Positions 41,433-54,971 are shown, counted from the first letter of the stretch. The stretch: DNA of 64,000 bases from Dermanyssus gallinae (GCA_003439945.1 QVRM01001118.1:124001-188000); one strand, 5' to 3'. The notes: generated from the letters alone by a model not told the origin. A program made the numbers and translations.

Positions 41433-43278
41433 ATATCCGAATTTTTGTAGAAATCAAGTAATAAAGCTTACGGTGAGGAAGATAGATTGCTCGTATACAA
41501 AGAAAGTCGTGTCTTTACCACCTGTACACTAACCGCAGCGAACAGTCTTGGACAACCTACTATTCACGCTTTTTGTCTATCAGATGAACTATGCGATATA
41601 TGCTCCAGTGCACTACGTGATCTAAGTTGACGTTATTAAACCGTACATGTCCATGCGAAAGAAACCGACGCAAACCCACTGCAATCTGTTTATAATGACA
41701 GCGTTCACTGGTCAACAATTGTAGGGCTTAGGCTATTACCAAAAGAGGCGGTGTCTTACATCTAATGGATTAAAATAAGCAAATATTTGATAGCCTGGTT
41801 GAAACTAGTGTGCGACTCTTAGCCTCGTTGAATTTCAGCGAGCAAGGGCAACAAAGTGTTTTCTATCAATAATTTGGTTTTGCGCCTATTTGCGATGCAG
41901 GGTTATCCTGCATACATTTCGCGCTATGCCAATATTTTATTGCGCGTACGAACTAAGTTTGGATCCTACGCAGAGGATGTGACTCCTATGCAACGAAAGG
42001 TTCTTCAAAGAATTGCAAACAAAAATTGCTGTATTGAGAAGTATTCGATCGATATTATTTTCGTATGCGAGATGTTGCGGAGTGCCAGATGTTTTAACGC
42101 ACTATAAGAATTAATACGCTGTTCCAGGTTTCATTTGAGCTACAAGTGACGGAAAACCGCACCGATTTCGCGGTAAAAATAAAATATATTTAGTCAAATC
42201 AAAGCTAATTGGAAAATATTAATTGATTCTTTTACAAGACAAGCAATATTACGTAGATCTATTTAATGATATATTAACTATACGCTTACTTCGAAATTCA
42301 CACAGGTATTGACACCATTTATGTATCTACTACATAATATGTATTGTAGTCATATTCGAATAGCTTACTAGGGATTTGTATTACTACTTCTGGAAGTATT
42401 ATCATCAAACTAGTTTATCACTTTCTAAATTTCAACTCTGATGTGTCTACTAGGCTTTTGCTATAGCGTGGTTATATTCCTTATTTATATTTATGTGCAT
42501 GGATTTTGAGACACAATCTAGTAGGCCAACAATCTTGCATTTGCAGTGCAACTAACGACAGTTTTTGGGTCGTTACCTATGCGCACTTTACCTACTATGC
42601 AGATTCTCTAAAGCATTTATCACGTAAGCTATAACAGTATGGCGTATATTCACTCTAAACAAATATTTTTTAAATACTGCGATGCCCACATTAAAGTCAT
42701 GGACACTGCTCGGCGAAGTAAACCGTTTCATGCGCTGCACTCTAATAATCAGATCTCCTACCAACTACTAGAAATATATTCGTTCAATGCAAAAGGGATG
42801 TGTTATGTCTAGCGGGAGCTCAAGTACCACACAGTCTCAGTTACCGAGCGAAAAATTGTTTACATTCAATATTGCACTTCAAGGGCCGAATACTTTTGAT
42901 TAAATACGCAATTTAAATCGAAGCGTTGTTTAAAGACCAATGATTTGGCAGTATTTTGTGTAATAGTTTAGCCCATCATTAATAAAATAAGAGCTAAACT
43001 ATCGTCACTTCAATAATAGCAAAAATATTGATCTGCTGATGATATCGAAGCAGCGCGTGCCTCGCATGATTCTATTACCTAGACATATTGAACATGCTAG
43101 TTATACTAAATGTGCTCTACGCTTTGGGTACGCCAATCAGAAACGACACCGCAATACCCACAAAACTGCAAACTTGTCAGCACGAACGAGTACATAGAAA
43201 ACCTCAGGCATTCAGTAACTTACTATTGCATTTCATCATAGCAACAGTAAGTTCATAGTCGTCTTCGGCGACGGCGAA
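41433..43278. other. no gene recognised
   Basis: Very AT-rich, few open frames, no repeats noticed. Confidence 0.5.
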
Positions 43279-43960
43279 GTGGTAGATTTTTTGTTTAAGA
43301 ACTTGTTTGGCTTATGCCAACCACAAACTGTATTCGGAAAGCGCTATCGGGGAATGAAGCCCCCTCTTCTCCACATGTTATCGAGCGCGTGCGTATATCA
43401 TTACGACACGAGAGAACTCAGTTATTGCCATTTCCGCCACCGGAAACAATTACCTGACTCAACCTTGGCCGAAAAGAGAACAACGAGGGTAATCAATATC
43501 CTAGATCCTTCATATGCTTCTACTCGGCGAGATACAAGGGAACAAGGCAACGAGGATTCGTTTATGCATGCGTACGCTGCCTATCTACACAATGATGGCC
43601 AAACTTCAATAAGGGAGGAGAACTGGAAGTTCGGTCGAAGCGAGGATACGAGAAAAAAGAATCGCGGGTAGCCGCCACACGCCAAGATGCCAAGGCCACT
43701 CGACGGACGGTGGTGTTTAGCCATCTGTATCCGTAGAAACGTTTTTCACCAAAGGAGCTCCGACGAGCTTCCTCGACGTACGTATCGAACCGGGGCGAGA
43801 CAAGAGAGAAAGGCAATCGCTTTGCTGTCGGCGTGACGTGCCCGTCTAGCAATTTGGGCAGGTGTTCATCGACAACCAACTTTGCGGGTCAGGATCGATC
43901 CATCCAGCCACAAACAGCAGCAGCAGATCGAGGCCAACGGCGCGCCATGATGTACATACG
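43279..43960. other. less AT-rich block with unassigned open frames on both strands
   Basis: A 130-codon plus frame (43279-43671) and a 105-codon minus frame (43879-43562) overlap. Neither has a recognisable domain. The minus frame is preceded by GC-rich sequence around 43880-43960. It could be a host exon or decayed transposon. Confidence 0.25.
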
Positions 43961-44289
43961 TTGGCACGCCCGGTATACACCCGCTAGAAAATAACTTTCC
44001 ATTGAAAATTGCGTTTATTTTGATTCGCTGTCATTTTTACCTATACATACACCACACAGCAGGACCACTGCTACCGCTTTAGCTACTATGGTTACTGACA
44101 CAATCATTGTGTGGTAACGCGTCGCAGCTTCGTCACATCTGTGCCGAATCACGCCGGGACAAGTAGTAATGTCACGATCTCTATTGAGCCGCCACTGTAT
44201 GGTTATTTGCCGCTAACCCATTTGCAAACAGCCACGATCACGGACTCTCCTCGGTGTGTGTGTGTGTGAGTGTCTTTGTGTCTGACTCC

Positions 44290-44660
44290 CGGAAACCGTA
44301 TCTTATACTACTAGCACTTCAGAAGGCCAGAGAAAGGATTTTTTTCGGATGTCGCCTATATAGGACCCTCTAAGCAAATTTGTTTCAGGATCCTGGTGAT
44401 GTTTCTAACGCTCTTACCGGCTCTTTTATAGCACGTGTTGAACCTTACCGTCTTTGGCCAAAATAATTGAACATTTGTGGGGGGGGGAGGCATTTTAACG
44501 ACAAATTTTTGTGACAGTGTAGACTGATGAATGTGAGGAATGACCAAGCACAGAGCTCAAGTGCGTCATTAAAGTATGTCATATTCTTTTTAGGACAAAG
44601 ATGATATACACAGCTGACGTGTTCGAACACAGTCAATGGAACCCTCACACTCGAGATCGC
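44290..44660. repeat. unclassified interspersed repeat copy
   Basis: Shares AGAGAAAGGATTTTTTTC-like and CCAAGCACAGAGCTCAAGTG stretches with 23560-24010 and 7430-7580. Non-coding; class unknown. A run of nine or ten G lies near 44479. Confidence 0.35.
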
Positions 44661-47000
44661 AAATGTGACCGAACACACCAAAAGCCAGTGAATTATTGCG
44701 CACAACCAGTTAACCACATCGTGCCGCCAATTAGTGTTGTTGCTGTTGCTGCTTCTACATGTACCAATGCTAGCCCACTCAGCATCAGTGGCTGGGTGTT
44801 AGAGTTGGCGCCCTCCACATTGCCTAGAGAAATTGGTATATAGACAAACATTTTCAGATGCCCCCGAGCCGCAGAGCAGCTTTCCGTATGTCAGCCCTTG
44901 AATGCATAAACCTTACAAGGATAGTAACCCCTATGGATGTGGCAGCGACTACGCACAAAGCAGACAGCCTTGAACTCGCCACGAACGAGTGTCACATGTC
45001 ACTCGTGTAGACGCTTTGCAATCGTAGATATGTTCGACAATGTCTCTTTAATTAAACATGCACACACATTCTCTAATCGATGACAGAACACCAAGTGTGT
45101 TTTTTTCTGCTCTAACCACACAGTCCACCACCACGTACTGCAATAAAGAGAGTTTGACAAAAAAAACCCAGCCAAATATCGTCGAACGTCGACAGCGAAA
45201 TGGGGCATCTCACGGTTGTTACAAAAAGGCAATATGTAAAATGCATTATATAGTTTTTTCAGCAAAGGATCTAAAATCCCATACGTTGCAGTTCGTTCCG
45301 GTTAGGAGAATACATGATGAAGCTGCCCATAGAAATATAACGGTGTAATACTGCTGCAGCGGGAACTCTACCGGATAGCACTGGATTCGCAGTAGTCCAA
45401 TAGGTATGTATGTAAATATACATATAAATGCAAAATATGTGCTGCCGCTCTTCAACGCAGCTTCGTATGAATTCCGTTAAAGTAAAAGAAAAAATCTTGG
45501 GAAGTGTGTCTTACCTGGAAGCAAACATTACCGCGCAAATTGATTAGACCTTGATAACCTTATTGCACTAAATAAAGTCCACCGCACTAGATGGACTACT
45601 AGTTGCACACTCACACAAGCCCTCACGCATGTGCTCGATGCTTAAAGTTAAAGGCCTATTACCGTGACGGTGAGTTAGAGCTTCAAAGTGTGATCGACGT
45701 GCTCCCACATTCGAATGATATGTTTAAATACATATATGCTTGTGAACACTGAACGTGCAAAATTACCTTGCTACCTACAGAGACTGATATTCAAATTTAA
45801 ATACACTCAACCTATTTTAAAAATTACAGACATGCTTTTGCACTTAGGTGGCGTGACGTTATTAGATAATAAACAAATCTTGATTAATTTACGGATTTAT
45901 AAACTTCTCGGCCTTATCACTGGTCATTAAGCATATCAACACCAATGCAGTGCAGGTGCTAAACGCTAATGCATGTCAATTAGATGTATAACTGAAGAAT
46001 TAATATTTATTAAAGAGATCTCCAATAGCGTGTCCAGCTGTAGCAGACTGATTATGAGTTAAAAGATGGACAATTTGTAGGTTGAGTTGGGAGAAGAGAA
46101 TGCAGTAGAAACCTGCAAACAGACAAAGCAAAGTAAGCGCACAGTAGTTATGTAGCTTGTTTCATTTTGTTTGCGATTATAGCTCTTTCACATCTCATTT
46201 GCTGCCAGGTGAACACATTGGCGTTTCACATCAGGAGAGTTACACATCTGCAGGTATTCGCCACGCCAAACGACGATTATGGCATGACAAAGAGGCGCAT
46301 GGGAGATTAGTCCATGTCGGTATTTGCAAAGACATCACTGGAACGTAATTGAGGTTAAGATGTCAAGGTCGATCCGGGTTTTTTTCCAATGTTAGATCTT
46401 TATTCTACGAGTCTTGGGAATGCATGATACACATATTCTACTAAAAGCCTCCAGTCACCAGTACAGGTCTCTACTAGGCCCACAACAAACTCTAAACCAA
46501 TTAAGCCCATACTTAGAGTTCACCCCAGGGTTTGGGAATTGCAAAGCACTTCTTCAAAACCGCGGTGGCTCTGCTTCTATTCACTCCCTCAGATTGCGGT
46601 GTCATCCTCACGCACTGTAGTGTGTCCACATGGGGCAAGCAAGCCTGCGACCTCTAATATGTAGGTGCGTCGAGACTCGTAGTCACTGAAGGGGCTGGTT
46701 TAATTGATTGTCTTTCCTGCTGGCAACACAGGAACCTCAACTAGCCTGCGTACCGCACCTCTAAAGTTCTCCAAATCGATCGAGTTGACGTATCCGGCAG
46801 CTCTTACTGGTGGTGCGGATTATTTGGAGTTTAACACAAATATATGTGTGATCCCTCATGGTAAGGCATTTTTGTTGATACAAGTTGTGTAAGAATGGAT
46901 AACCCTTCTGTTTAACGCGAAATAAAGAATGCAAAACGCTCTAACAAGTTGGACGTCGTGAGACGAAAAATTAACTCTGGTTCATATATATATAGGGTCT
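44661..47000. other. no gene recognised
   Basis: AT-rich sequence without recognised exons, RNA genes or elements. Confidence 0.5.
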
Positions 47001-47004
47001 AAGA

Positions 47005-47048
47005 AATCTGTGACAACGTGCCATATCTATGGCACATTGTCACAGATT
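47005..47048. repeat. near-perfect 21-bp inverted repeat, 2-nt spacer
   Basis: Arms AATCTGTGACAACGTGCCATA and its near reverse complement (one mismatch) separated by TC. It would form a cruciform or a tight RNA hairpin. It may be a minimal palindromic repeat. Confidence 0.9.
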
Positions 47049-47496
47049 ACTATATGATACTACTCGCGTGAGTCTGGTACGCGATAACGAATTCATTCCT
47101 CAAATTGGTCACTGGTAGAGCTGAATAACCGATGCAAATCTGTGACAGGCTAAATACGCAACGCGCCCATAGATGTAAACACTGATTGTAACCAAACCAC
47201 TGCGATCGATATAATACAGGGACGCGAGAGCTGACTTAAGAGCAAACATGACAGTGAGGTTAGAAAAAGCAACCGCAAAAAGTCGATTATTACTACGGTT
47301 GGTACTGTTTAGCTGCAATAAAGCTAAAAGTATGTATTTACGGGGAGAGAATAACTGGATAAGAAGGGCAAAACGTATATTACCGGCAATAGCTGTTTAA
47401 TCATAACGAACAGTAATACTATTATCAATAACAAGAAAACATTGAGAACAACAAATGTTCGATTAGCAACAAGGTAAATAGCAAAACCTCACTTAC

Positions 47497-47613
47497 TCTG
47501 CTTCATCAAGCTTCTTGTTGAATTTTGTTTGAAGGTCCAACATCGAAGTCACGAAGAGCTCACGATTGATCTCCGCTCGTTTCAGCATGTCCTCCGTTTC
47601 GATGTCCACCATA
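47497..47613 (-). CDS. candidate internal exon of an unidentified coiled-coil-like protein
   Basis: On the minus strand TTTTTTATCAG precedes and GTAAGTGAG follows a 117-nt segment whose middle frame is open. It encodes 38 whole codons, rich in E, K, D, L and M (VDIETEDMLKRAEINREL, then LDLQTKFNKKLDEA), like an amphipathic coiled coil. It starts and ends in phase 2 and has higher third-position GC than its surroundings. I do not recognise the protein. It may belong with 57022-57047 and 57998-58097, although a direct join of these is not required by phase. Confidence 0.5.
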
Positions 47614-47708
47614 CTGATAAAAAATATCGTACAATTTTAGTGTCATTTTAAGCAACTTTATTTTTAACCACGAGCAACTGTCGGTACCACTCTAGAAGAA
47701 AAGCAACT

Positions 47709-47728
47709 TATATATATATATATATATA
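47709..47728. repeat. (TA)n microsatellite
   Basis: About ten TA units just 5' of the SINE. Confidence 0.9.
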
Positions 47729-47730
47729 CA

Positions 47731-47914
47731 CCGAGCAAGGTGGCTTAGTGGCAAAGCCTTTGCCTTGCATTCGGAAGGACTGGGTTCGAGACCCAGACCG
47801 GCCTCTCTTAAATTGGTTTGCATGGTTTCCAATTTAGACAAGGTAAATTCCGGAGTGGAATAAACTTAGCCATGACACGAAAAATCCGTACACGGGCAAT
47901 TGCCTTACGGAAAA

Positions 47915-47918
<4 letters not shown>
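47731..47918 (+). mobile_element. tRNA-derived SINE (family 1), best copy
   Basis: A short Pol III-type element. The A box is TGGCTTAGTGG (47741-47751) and the B box GGTTCGAGACC (47783-47793), the latter a perfect fit to GGTTCRANNCC. A body of about 110 nt follows, ending GCCTTACGGAAAAATAAA and running into (TA)n. It is not a tRNA gene, since the acceptor-stem ends do not pair. Other copies: 23621-23803 (-) and a weak one near 57180-57290. Confidence 0.88.

Positions 47919-47981
<63 letters not shown>
47919..47981. repeat. (TA)n tail of the SINE
   Basis: About 31 TA units continuing from the SINE's A-rich end. Confidence 0.95.
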
Positions 47982-47988
<7 letters not shown>

Positions 47989-48959
47989 TGAATTATACAA
48001 TTAAAAATAATATACATTTAGTCCAATGCTTATGAATACCGTTGTTTCTATTTAAATTAACATTTGGGTCCAATCGTACAAAAATACGTGCTTCTGCAAT
48101 ATGCTATTTGTGTATCTGACAAGTTGTGTGATAATGTGAAACAAAAGTCGGCCAAAGTCGATTAGAAATCAGGTAACATCTCAAGTCAAACGGGGGCAAT
48201 CCTAATGTAATCTAATACATATAATCTAAAATGTTTAATCAATGTTCTCACCGAGAAACATTTTTTTGGGAATGGAAGAAAAAACATTTTAAGCATAGTG
48301 AGAAACGTTCGACAAATACCTACGACATCTGATAAATATACTCTACGAGCGACTTACTATACCGTCAGGTACATAGGCAAATAACAAGCATCACGTTGAA
48401 TGGCTTCCAAGCAGCGTTTAATTACATACTGCACAGTTGCCTCTTTAAAATATTCAATTCAATTATGTTGATTTCACTCAGATTGAGTATAATATACAGT
48501 TCAAAGGAAGGAAGAAGAAATATTGAAATAAGTTCTTTTCTTAGAAATATTGAAATTAATATATCTTGTAAATGTCAGTCTAAACGCATCGTGATTAAAA
48601 ATGTCGATTTGTTACTCGTGGAAACCATCAGGCAAAATGTAGGGGTAATATACAATAACTCAGTGAATCTGTATATATATAGATATATCCGATTTTTTTT
48701 CTTTGAACAAGGTTTTTACTTATTATATGCACATTTATAATGGTCTTTTATTTCAGATATTTACAAATATTACAAGGCTTCAATAGTAATTTAATCCTAC
48801 TACAATAACCCTTGTGTTGCAGCCGGTATAAAATTACTATTGTTTTTCTCTATGTGACAGTCATTTTAAGCAGACTAGTGTAACACGCTTCAATTTTGTT
48901 CTTGATGCATTGTAATGAGTTTGTAATGATAGCGAGTCGACAAATAAAGGACTCTACAT
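47982..48959. other. no gene recognised
   Basis: AT-rich; the 114-codon frame at 48396-48740 has no protein features. Confidence 0.5.
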
Positions 48960-49570
48960 GCGCATTACCAGAAAGTCTCAAATTCGTCCATTGTTACACC
49001 CAGAACCATGGCACAGTCGCTAAGTTGTATCAGGTGGCCATTTATGATTACAGGTGGCATTCGAGGAATCGTGTTACCCTTTTCGAAGATCACCACTTGA
49101 GTTTTCGTTGCATTGCTAGCAATACGGTTTGCCGCACACCAAGCCTTAAGGGCACTGACATCCTGCATCATCACCTGATGTTCCTTCTTATTAGACTGCC
49201 AAACATATTTAAAAGTGCTGTCATTAGCATACATGATAGCCGCTCTTCGTACGATATGTTTCATATCATTTATAAAGCAGAGGAAGTCTAGTGAGCAAAT
49301 GCATGAGCCCTGGGATCCGAACACTGTCAATGGCGCGTCTGAGATCTACAAAAAGTGCTGTACAAAACAGTCCCCTATCCAACTTGAAGTGTGTGCCCAA
49401 TGAGGCAACGCTGCTTGTGACAAAAATACTGAAGGTCTTTGAGACCTTCGCGGGTCCGTGATCGCCTCGCAGTCAATATCCAGCTTGTGTACTGCGGGCA
49501 CTTTGTTAAGCTGTTGTTCTCCTAGTTCGGTCGGCCGCGTGTTCTTGATGAGCATCTGTCGATGAGCTCC
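48960..49570 (-). pseudogene. LINE reverse transcriptase, part of a decayed element
   Basis: The 121-codon frame reads FLCFINDMKHIVRR, AAIMYANDSTFKYVWQSNKK (active site YADD changed to YAND), SALKAWCAANRIASNATKTQ and the MVLGVTMD block after the palm. Just upstream, another frame has LFCTALFVDLRRAIDSV, the first catalytic block. Jockey/CR1-like. Upstream pieces of the same LINE lie at 49571-50135 and 50600-51690. Confidence 0.75.
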
Positions 49571-50135
49571 GATCGACGGCCATTACACTCATTGTATTTA
49601 GTTTCGACGTTTAAGCCAAGTAGACCGGGACACAAGTTTCCTTTCGAATTATTTGCTCTAAAATTCTGGTGTCAATACAAGTTGCCTTCGGTATGGGACG
49701 CCGACTTAGGACAATCAGTACTCGACATCAGGCAGCGAGATGGTTGCTAACACTGAGGTCGAAGATGCCTGATGCATCAACCTTCAGATCGGTTGGCTAT
49801 CCAAGAAGACGTCAATTTCACCAAGAAAGTCGGTAAGAGGCCGGTCGGCTGGACGGTGCACAGCAGTTACCTTGAAAGAGTGTGGGCAGTGATCTCGGTT
49901 GGTAACTCGAATGTTATAGGCTCAGCTGTTGTCAGCGAGCTTGGGTGGACCGAAATGAGCTTCAGTTGCTTTTGAAAAGTATCAGTAAGCCACCTTCTCT
50001 TTTCTCTCTGTAGCACGAGACCCTATCATAAACATCATTATGGTAATAAGCGACATCTTCCTGTCGTAGCCAGGTCTCACTGAGTACATTCATAGTATGG
50101 AGAGGAACAAGCGTTGAGTCAATTTTCTAAAATTT
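49571..50135 (-). pseudogene. LINE endonuclease domain, decayed
   Basis: The minus strand reads MNVLSETWLRQEDVAYYHND and CYREKRRW (the SETWL block of an APE-type endonuclease and its following loop), then DHCPHSFKVTAVHRPADRP and LTDFLGEIDVFLDSQ, with stops between. It sits just upstream of the RT relic, as expected for one LINE. Confidence 0.6.
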
Positions 50136-50219
50136 TGGAATCGATCTAATGCTGCGTGTATTTAAATGAACTAGATTAACGGTTTTGTGGCCGTGCGAGG
50201 TAAGGTGTAAATCTGAGAG

Positions 50220-50222
<3 letters not shown>

Positions 50223-50262
<40 letters not shown>
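50223..50262. repeat. (TA)n microsatellite inside the decayed LINE
   Basis: About 20 TA units between the ORF1-like and endonuclease-like parts. Confidence 0.95.
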
Positions 50263-50265
<3 letters not shown>

Positions 50266-50599
50266 AAGTACCGCCATATTCAACGTCGAAACACTCGTGC
50301 CGAGATTCGTTCGTTCGTCAACCTCTACATCTTCGTCTTAGTCATCGCTGATAGCGAGAATGATCGAGAGAGATGATGAGACGTTGTTTGTGGCTTGTTT
50401 ATTTGTATACTGCAGATGTGTAGACGAGCATACCGGCTGGCCGGCTGGCATTGAGAAGCTGGAAGGAGTTCGATAAGAAAGGCACACCGCCGCCATTGCC
50501 AACAATGATAAGGAAGCGAACGAAGTCGCTTGTTTAGGACCATCGATTTTTACGAGTTTATTTCCTTCCCAGCCCGTTCTTATACAAACATTTCTCACT

Positions 50600-51690
50600 C
50601 TTGTTTGCTAGTGCCTTATTATTTTAAGCAATGCTTTTGTTGCAATTGCTGGGGGGCATTCCTGGTTACGAATGCACACAGGTTGTCATTAGCGTGAACA
50701 CGGACATACACCTTGTTGCGATAAGTATAAGCAGTTTCGAGGTCCCCAGAAACTTTCTGACATCTAGCTGTTCTCAGCAACTCACGGCTTTCCTTTGATG
50801 TTGATCCACTTACGTAAACGTTCACTTCCAGCTCATCGCTGATTGGCACGGGGTCTTTCCACGATGAGTTTGCGTTTGTGGATGTGAACTTCTTGTGCTC
50901 GAGACTGCTGAGATTGCTGACTTTAAAGTTCTTTACTTTAGATGCCTTGATTGCCCGACCGTTTTGCTGCGTCGTCACACATAGTAGCCTTAATCAGCGT
51001 TTTTTTTTCCCGACGCCGTCATTGCCAACAACAAAACCCGATGCGCATACTACGCTTTCTCCCGGTATGAAGAGGGTTAAGAAAGAGAGTACGCAACGAG
51101 CCAGGTTTACTGTGTTTTCAGTTGAAATCTGAGACACATTACAACTAATTACGTCTAGTTCGCCAGACAAGTATTTCTTCTTCACCAGCTGAACCGAGTC
51201 CGTATTCGCCATCGATGTGTGAAGCTCTCGTTGTTTCTGATTAAATAGCTTTGACAGTTTGTCCACTTTATTTATCTGTAAATGGAACATCTTGGCTTTT
51301 CTTCGAGTTGTTCATCCCCAGATTCTCCATTTTCTTGCTGTCCGCGAAAGCGTTTCTCGTATTTCCCAGTATATGCCGCCAGCCCAAACTCCATCTGGGT
51401 TAGGCGTTTTGTCAGCTGAGCAATGATGCCGTTGCTGTTAATTACCGAGTTGGTATTATGATTGTCTCCGGTAAGGGGGCTGTCATCAGTGCGTCAATGT
51501 TATTGTTGACGAAGCCATAATCTGCGTCTATTGGCATACTGCCATGCACTGAATGGTTCAAGTTTTCTGGGCTCAAACATTGCTTGCACAGGAATGGTTG
51601 TGAACGAAACTTGGCTAGGCCGGGTCGCCCGGTATGACTGGACGACAGCAAGAACCATGTATACAAACTTTGTAGCCTAGACAGAGTAGG
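50600..51690 (-). pseudogene. LINE ORF1-like remnant
   Basis: Three open pieces in order (51666-51442, 51290-50994, 50978-50619). The first has FLCKQCLSPENLN, resembling the end of the PHD-like finger found in some CR1/jockey ORF1 proteins. The second has INKVDKLSKLFNQKQREL, coiled-coil-like. The last ends NKVYVRVHANDNLCAFVTRN, resembling the C-terminal end of ORF1 RNA-binding domains. The order and proximity to endonuclease and RT pieces support one decayed LINE of about 2.7 kb. No single motif is conclusive. Confidence 0.5.
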
Positions 51691-52581
51691 GTGCGTTGGG
51701 TGTAATAAAACCGCTTGTCACAGGCTACATACGACACGAGGCTTCCGACGCAGATGTTGTCCTTGACCTACCATGGAGGCTCAGTGTATGATCACCTGAT
51801 CTTTTGGCATCACCTTTTTCACTCGGGCACATGACTGATTGCATTGCCAGTATAAAAACGGATCAATGGCACTATTTTCTTGGAGCACAACTGCTCGTAT
51901 AAGTGATCAGCTGACCGTATATCTGACCCTAAATTAAAAGCCCGCTGTACTTTCTCTACAGACAATCTGGCTTAGGACATTAGAAATATTTTTATCTAAG
52001 TGACCTCAGGCATAAAGTTCTGCCGCTCTTAGCGGCCTAAAAAGTATAAATTGTTTGCAAGATTGATATATACAGGGAGATATGTCTTCTAAAGAACGCA
52101 CTGGTAACCTTGACCATATATACAAAACAGCACACCATGTGCACTACCAGTATGCAGTTTAACTGCTTCTTAAATGACTAACAGGTCGGCACTGACTATA
52201 GAGAGTGCAACACCTATCGAAGGTATAATTCCTAATGCCCGGAAACGGGTACACCATTGTTAACATCCAGAGTAGCAATACCCGGACCGGCTATTCAACT
52301 GTATTTTAAAACTGGTGGTGCTTTTATAAACCGCCAACTAAAAGCTCAAAAAAATTCATCCGCGGATTTGAAAAACTACTAAAGCAGTAACTTATAGAAA
52401 ATTGTTTCAATAATTGACCGACTGAATTATATTATATAAATTACGCTCAAGAAATGGGCCCTTTCCTAGCGATATAATGTACACCAGAATTTTTTTAACT
52501 CTTTACTTAGTTTAATTTATTTGAAAAGAAAAGTAGTACGCGATTTAAGCATAGCTAGTACCGGCAATATGTAACTCCCTG
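51691..52581. other. no gene recognised
   Basis: AT-rich, no features seen. Confidence 0.5.
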
Positions 52582-54060
52582 TTATACTTTCGCTGCTTTA
52601 AATCCAGTAACGCATAAAGCTCTCGCATGGTAATGCTCTCGAGCGTCTTTCGTAGAATCTAATTCCGCTGTTCTCGAACTTGTGTACTTCAGCTTATTTT
52701 TCGTTGCCCTCGCATCTTGGGTAGTGACGGCGAACGTAGAGCAACAGTCCTCAGATGTGCGCATTACCTCAGCCAATTTGCCAGGGTTTACTGTTGCATA
52801 CCGAAGGCGTGCTCTAGTTACACCCGTCTTGCGTGTAAATACACGCATCGGCGCGCAGAACGTTAATGTAGTGATATCATTTTTGATCGTTGTTGGACCG
52901 AATGTTACGCCAACCTGGTGCCAAAGTAATGGCGCTACCTTTTTTTATTTGTTTTCCACTTTCTTCAGAGACATTTTCCTCCAAGTTAGCTAGTGGGATA
53001 CGAAACTCAGTCAAATATTTGTTGGGCAACGTAGAGCAGCTATACAGAGTAGAGCCATCGCTTAGAGCAAGTCAGATAAAGCCGTGCTGACTAGGGTACC
53101 CCTACCGTAGGAGGGTACTAGCGTATCGTTAAAGTGTCTAGATTCACAACTCAAATTGCAGTTTCGCTTTTTTATGGGAAATCCAGTCTTCAGCTTCTTC
53201 CAGTCATACATGCTGTTCACGTATTAAACAGTACGTGTGCCGTGGTTAATTGGTATCGCTTTCTTGGCTCTCGAGTCTGCCTCATCTTTCCCGTTTGGGT
53301 CTTGCCAATCAGATAATCGGTGGTTGATTCCTTAGCCCTTTGGTCTTTTGCTATGGGGCACGCCGGTTGAGTTGCTACTACTGGTGCCCTCGAAGTAAGT
53401 CCTACTATGTATACGGTGCCCATCGAGGTTCTGCAATCGCGTTTCTCTGGCGCTCCCTTTTTATTGGCGGCATGTCTGTCTTCACACTCTAGCATTTTGT
53501 TGTCTTTGCAGTTTTGTACCTCGTTTCTGCAATTAGGCCGTTTGTGCATGGTGCTTCCAGACAATCTCTGGCCCTGTGCACGATTTTTTCCGTTCATTTG
53601 GTAAAATAGCCTGATCAAAAAGCTTGATCCGATTCCTGGTCCTGCCGTTTGACCCCAGTAGTCCTCCAGACGGCTTTACCGTGGAGCCGCTAGAGCATCC
53701 GTATGCATAGTCGTCCCTTTCTTGCGGCTCAGGTGACTAGTTCATAACTGCCATCGTGGCTGCTGTCTCGTCAAAATCTGCTTTAATGGCCTGGTTGTAG
53801 TTATTTTGTTGTATGTCTTTACCTTTGGCATGTTTCCCCAGCGGCAGGCGTCGTCTGCTGTGGTTTGCTCATGTCGCCGGTTCGTTGTTGTTTTGTGACT
53901 GTCGTTGTTAGCTTTGACCCTAAACTTATTGATTAAGCGCTGCTGTGGCTCGCAGTATTCCCTAGTCGTAACGGTTTCTATTTGCATGTGATTTTGGCTA
54001 GGATTGTTTAAAATATTTTGTCGGGTAGCCTGTGTAGTGGGTTGTGGGCCTTCCACGAAT
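52582..54060 (-). other. series of unassigned minus-strand open frames, possibly another LINE ORF1
   Basis: Frames of 88, 133 and 104 codons (52582-52848, 53217-53618, 53742-54056) are rich in K, R, T and Q. The middle one begins with RPNCRNEVQNCKDNKMLECE, a Cys pattern that could be the start of a PHD-like finger. I cannot assign a family, and no splice-like borders are clear. Confidence 0.3.
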
Positions 54061-54971
54061 GCATCACAGACGCTTAGTCACGGCTGTGGTAGTAGAAGAG
54101 TAGCTGTGCCGTACTCTTATAACGCACAGTGCAACATTTCCATAGGATGAACTCACTGCATGTTAACTTAACTATAGTAGATCTAAACCAAATTTCACGT
54201 ACACAAGCATGACGGAAGCTAAGCTGTTTCCAACTTGCAGTGCTCAATCGTTAGTCCCGCATTTCTAAAACGTATTCTGGGTCTACACACGATATACAAT
54301 AGATTTGAATAATTAATTTGCTGTTGCCTCGGTATTAATAGAGTCGTGCGTTGCCTCGACGTGCAAGCAGAGTTTGCACTCTCAGGGACTGCTTACATTT
54401 TAAACTATGAGTAAGAGATCGATCCAGAATTTTACACAAGAAAAGCAATCACACTCTCTGACTCAAAAGTACACGTAGGCCTAATAGACATATAACTGTA
54501 AGGTATGCAGTCTACGGGTTCCATCAAACGCTCTGCCGGACTGAAGGTGCCCGTAAAGCTATCCAAAAAGATATACTGTTTTCACACTAACACTTTAAAC
54601 TGCACAACATTTTTTCGATACCGGAATTCTGATATCTCTCCATAAGTCGTTATAAACATGTCCGTTCTATTCGTAATGAAAACTAAAACTACAGGTGCTC
54701 CTACTTAACAGATACTGGTTATTCTAGACTAGACCGCACTGGCTGGTTCTAAAATGAAAGTAACGTCGAAGGCGTTGATCATGCTACCTGATAAGTTCAG
54801 TGTGGAATTTTTTACGTTCAGTTAACGTCCTAAAATCCTTCCATCGCCGCTCTGAAATGCAAACGCAAGCCAACAAGTTCCAATTTACATTAGCCTTGCT
54901 TTGCTATTCTAGATAAACAAAATGCAGTGCAGGAACGTTGCGTACTACTATTTAAAAAACGCCACAAAATG
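54061..54971. other. no gene recognised
   Basis: AT-rich; nothing seen. Confidence 0.5.

Noticed and set aside
47731..47805. Functional tRNA gene
   Set aside because: A and B boxes are good, but the ends do not form an acceptor stem and the unit continues into a 110-nt body shared with another copy; it is a SINE.
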